Assembly: GCA_001898235.1 (NCBI GenBank)
Contig: MKTN01000049.1
Coordinates: 1-50,083 of the forward strand
DNA from: Gammaproteobacteria bacterium 39-13
GTDB taxonomy: Bacteria > Pseudomonadota > Gammaproteobacteria > Berkiellales > Berkiellaceae
Direction of reading: 5' to 3'
Length of the DNA: 50,083 nt
This document shows positions 48,574 through 50,083 of the stretch, piece after piece. Under the pieces are notes generated by a model. It saw nothing but the letters and a program-made list of their open reading frames with translations. It searched no databases and was not told the origin of the DNA. Made by a program: the position numbers and the translations under genes. The first letter of the stretch is position 1, and every line of letters begins with the position of its first letter.

Positions 48574-48818
48574 ATTACATCTTCCGAAAACAATTTTAGG
48601 CGCTTTGATGCGGGTGGATTTATCTGAGGATGAGATGGACCTTGTACTTCTTCAGCAAAAGGATCATTTGGATTAAATGGTTTACCTTTCAATCGCAAAG
48701 TATAAGGATAAAATTTCACAATAGTTGCCAACCCATGATGTAACAATTGCTGTGCTAATTTACGACTACAGCGTTGTTCACATTTAGCATCAAAAGAAAT
48801 TACAGTGACGTTGTGCAT
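48570..48818 (-). CDS. Small orphan protein inside the isc operon (between iscR and iscS)
   Basis: An 82-residue ORF that I cannot assign. It starts within the 3' end of iscR (19-nt overlap, AGGTGA just upstream of ATG 48818) and ends in an ATGA overlap with iscS. It is therefore translationally locked into the operon and very likely real. Residues 1-45 contain Cys13 and Cys17 (KCEQRC), then [26 protein letters not shown]. This loosely resembles the short RRXRR/PLMP-type segment (ARxLLxxGxAxVxxxxPFTIRL) found in other proteins. The C-terminal 35 residues are proline-rich and probably disordered. It could be an isc regulator or accessory; that is inference. Confidence 0.7.
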   Translation of the reverse strand: MHNVTVISFDAKCEQRCSRKLAQQLLHHGLATIVKFYPYTLRLKGKPFNPNDPFAEEVQGPSHPQINPPASKRLKLFSEDVI

Positions 48819-49267
48819 GTTCTCACCTGTAATGAAGGTATTTTACGTTTTGCAAGAGCCATCACTTGTGGTTTAAGCGCTAATGCGCTCAACGTGATCC
48901 CTTGAAAAAAATGAAATATTTCGTTGTTTAATTCATCCCATAAATGATGGGTTAAACACATTGTACCAGCTTGGCAATTAGCCTTACCTTTACATCGAGT
49001 TGTATCGATGCGTTCATCTACTGCTTCAATAATATCAGCGAGCGTTATCTCTTCTGCTGGACGCGCTAATACATACCCGCCCTTAGGGCCACGTATGCTT
49101 TTCAATAAGCCTTTTGCGCGCATCACGCCAGTGAGCCTTTCTAAATAAGCTGGAGATATCCCATGACGAACGGCAAGTTGAGAGACAGTAGTAGGCCCTT
49201 GCTGCTGATGAAGAGCAAGATCAAGTAACGCCGTTACAGCGTATCGCCCCCTGGTTGTTAGTTTCAT
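48800..49267 (-). CDS. iscR: Rrf2-family Fe-S-sensing transcriptional regulator IscR
   Basis: IscR binds a [2Fe-2S] cluster and represses the isc operon when clusters are plentiful. The start at ATG 49267 gives MKLTTRGRYAVTALLDLAL, the family N-terminus; the open frame runs 13 codons further but into the promoter. The winged-helix domain spans about 1-65 (SIRGPKGGY). The cluster ligands Cys92, Cys98, Cys104 and His107 fall at exactly the E. coli positions. Length is 155. A near-consensus type 1 IscR operator lies 38 nt upstream, supporting autorepression. Confidence 0.96.
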   Translation of the reverse strand: MKLTTRGRYAVTALLDLALHQQQGPTTVSQLAVRHGISPAYLERLTGVMRAKGLLKSIRGPKGGYVLARPAEEITLADIIEAVDERIDTTRCKGKANCQAGTMCLTHHLWDELNNEIFHFFQGITLSALALKPQVMALAKRKIPSLQVRTCTTSL

Positions 49268-49304
49268 AACATAACTCACTCTTAAGAATCGAGCGAAGAG
49301 TGTC

Positions 49305-49329
49305 ATACCCGACTAAAATAGTCAAGTTT
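49305..49329 (-). promoter_or_regulatory. iscR: Type 1 IscR binding site overlapping the iscR promoter
   Basis: On the minus strand the 25 bases read AAACTTGACTATTTT then AGTCGGGTAT. Against the E. coli type 1 consensus ATASYYGACTRWWW then YAGTCRRSTAT, only the second base differs. TTGACT within it can serve as the -35 hexamer (49320-49325), so bound holo-IscR would block RNA polymerase. A convincing -10 was not picked out. Confidence 0.85.
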
Positions 49330-49333
49330 ACCT

Positions 49334-49360
49334 GCCTACGCTTTGCTTCGCTCGGCGGGG
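49334..49360. repeat. CCTACG/CGGCGG hairpin after trmJ
   Basis: An imperfect GC-rich hairpin (GCCTACGctttgcttcgctcGGCGGGG) between the trmJ stop and the iscR operator. It belongs to the CCGCC family seen at 15701 and 42833 and may end trmJ transcription. Confidence 0.5.
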
Positions 49361-49368
49361 CTAAGCCT

Positions 49369-50083
49369 TTATCGCTGCGTCAGCTTTAAAAATCCACGCA
49401 AAATATTGATTTCTTCTTTTTCTAATTGCGCTTTGGAAAATAGTCGCTTTAAACGCGGCAATAGTTTTTTCGGATGATCTGGATCCATAAAACCGATTTT
49501 GATTGCAGTTTCTTCGAAATGCTTTAACAATCCAGCTATTTCTTCTTTCGTTGCCTTCTCAAAATGCGTTTCAACAGGCTGAGCGGAATCAATCGGTTTT
49601 TTCGTTAACCAATGCTGATAAATCTCATAAGCAACAACTTGAACAGCTTGAGACAAATTTAAAGACGAATAGGATGGATGTGTTGGAATAGTCAAATGAA
49701 AATCGCAACGCTGAAGCTCAGCATTGGTGAGGCCACTTCGCTCCGTACCAAAAAGAATACCAATTTCTTGATGCTCTTGTGCAAATGAAACGACTTTTTC
49801 TGCAGCTTCTCTGGACGTCATTTGCGGCCAAGGAAATTCCCGAGAACGTGCACTTGTCCCAAATACCCAGTGACAATTTGCAATCCCCTCTTCTAGCGTC
49901 TCCACCACTTTAGCATTGGCTAAAACATCATCTGCCCCAGAGGCACGTTCAGTCGCACTCGCATGTGGGAAGATTTCTGGGCGTATTAAGGTCAGCCGAT
50001 TAAGGCCCATATTTTTCATGGCGCGCGCGCAGGCGCCTATATTTCCTGGATGACTAGGCTGGCAAAGGATAATTCGGATATTG
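49369..50083 (-). CDS. trmJ: tRNA (cytidine/uridine-2'-O-)-methyltransferase TrmJ (start codon outside window)
   Basis: TrmJ is the SPOUT enzyme that 2'-O-methylates position 32 of several tRNAs. Reading upstream of the internal ATG at 50019, the frame stays open to the right edge. It encodes NIRIILCQPSHPGNIGACARAM, which matches the TrmJ N-terminus ([22 protein letters not shown] in E. coli). Only the first few codons are therefore missing, and the ATG at 50019 is not the start. SAM-knot motifs are IGILFGTERSGLTNAEL and YSSLNLSQAVQVVAYE. About 238 residues are visible. trmJ next to iscR is conserved in gammaproteobacteria. Confidence 0.95.
   Translation of the reverse strand, partial: NIRIILCQPSHPGNIGACARAMKNMGLNRLTLIRPEIFPHASATERASGADDVLANAKVVETLEEGIANCHWVFGTSARSREFPWPQMTSREAAEKVVSFAQEHQEIGILFGTERSGLTNAELQRCDFHLTIPTHPSYSSLNLSQAVQVVAYEIYQHWLTKKPIDSAQPVETHFEKATKEEIAGLLKHFEETAIKIGFMDPDHPKKLLPRLKRLFSKAQLEKEEINILRGFLKLTQR

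Overview
The window reads as a chromosomal segment of an AT-rich gammaproteobacterium of the Legionellales/Coxiella type, probably living inside eukaryotic cells. Two observations support this. The housekeeping backbone keeps gene neighbourhoods familiar from Pseudomonas and Escherichia: rpfE-recJ-prfB-lysS, purL-tadA-guaA-guaB<>xseA, hisS-yfgM-bamB-der, pilW-rlmN-ndk and iscR-S-U-A-hscBA-fdx-iscX with trmJ upstream. Between these blocks sit large orphan genes with eukaryotic-like domains of the kind used as secreted effectors. Legionella, Coxiella, Berkiella and Aquicella relatives are all possible; the genus cannot be fixed from the sequence alone. No rRNA, tRNA, CRISPR array, transposase or prophage gene was seen.

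Left part (1-10.6 kb): the 3' end of ygfZ, an HDOD gene, an orphan 387-residue gene bracketed by two copies of a GTAGGTTGGGC hairpin element, then lysS, prfB (with an intact programmed +1 frameshift), recJ and an rpfE-like gene, all four on the minus strand. A Mth938-like gene and an orphan helical protein follow.

Middle (10.6-32.8 kb): a very large orphan 1335-residue protein, cytochrome b561, NAD-malic enzyme, and the purine genes purL, tadA, guaA and guaB with xseA divergent. Next is an accessory island of two tandem eukaryotic-like protein kinases and a co-transcribed 527-residue orphan.

Right part (32.8-50.1 kb): der-bamB-yfgM-hisS, then an accessory insertion exactly where rodZ and ispG usually lie. 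That insertion carries a 608-residue protein whose N-terminal half reads as a Dbl-homology RhoGEF domain, the most striking item in the window, with a 17-kDa-antigen-like lipoprotein and a small orphan. The backbone resumes with pilW-rlmN-ndk and the complete isc iron-sulfur operon. A near-consensus type 1 IscR operator lies in front of iscR, and an unusual 82-residue ORF is wedged between iscR and iscS. trmJ runs off the right edge.

Intergenic spaces are rich in repeats of at least four kinds: GTAGGTTGGGC hairpins, a ~130-bp element with terminal inverted repeats, CCGCCTACG hairpins, and CCCTCTCCC/GGGAGAGGG hairpins. Several sit at operon joints or directly against start codons. How the parts work together is inference. 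The backbone supplies translation fidelity (lysS, prfB, hisS, der, rlmN, tadA, trmJ, ygfZ), GTP synthesis and Fe-S assembly. The inserted kinases, RhoGEF-like protein and orphans look like a host-manipulation repertoire spread singly through the chromosome.
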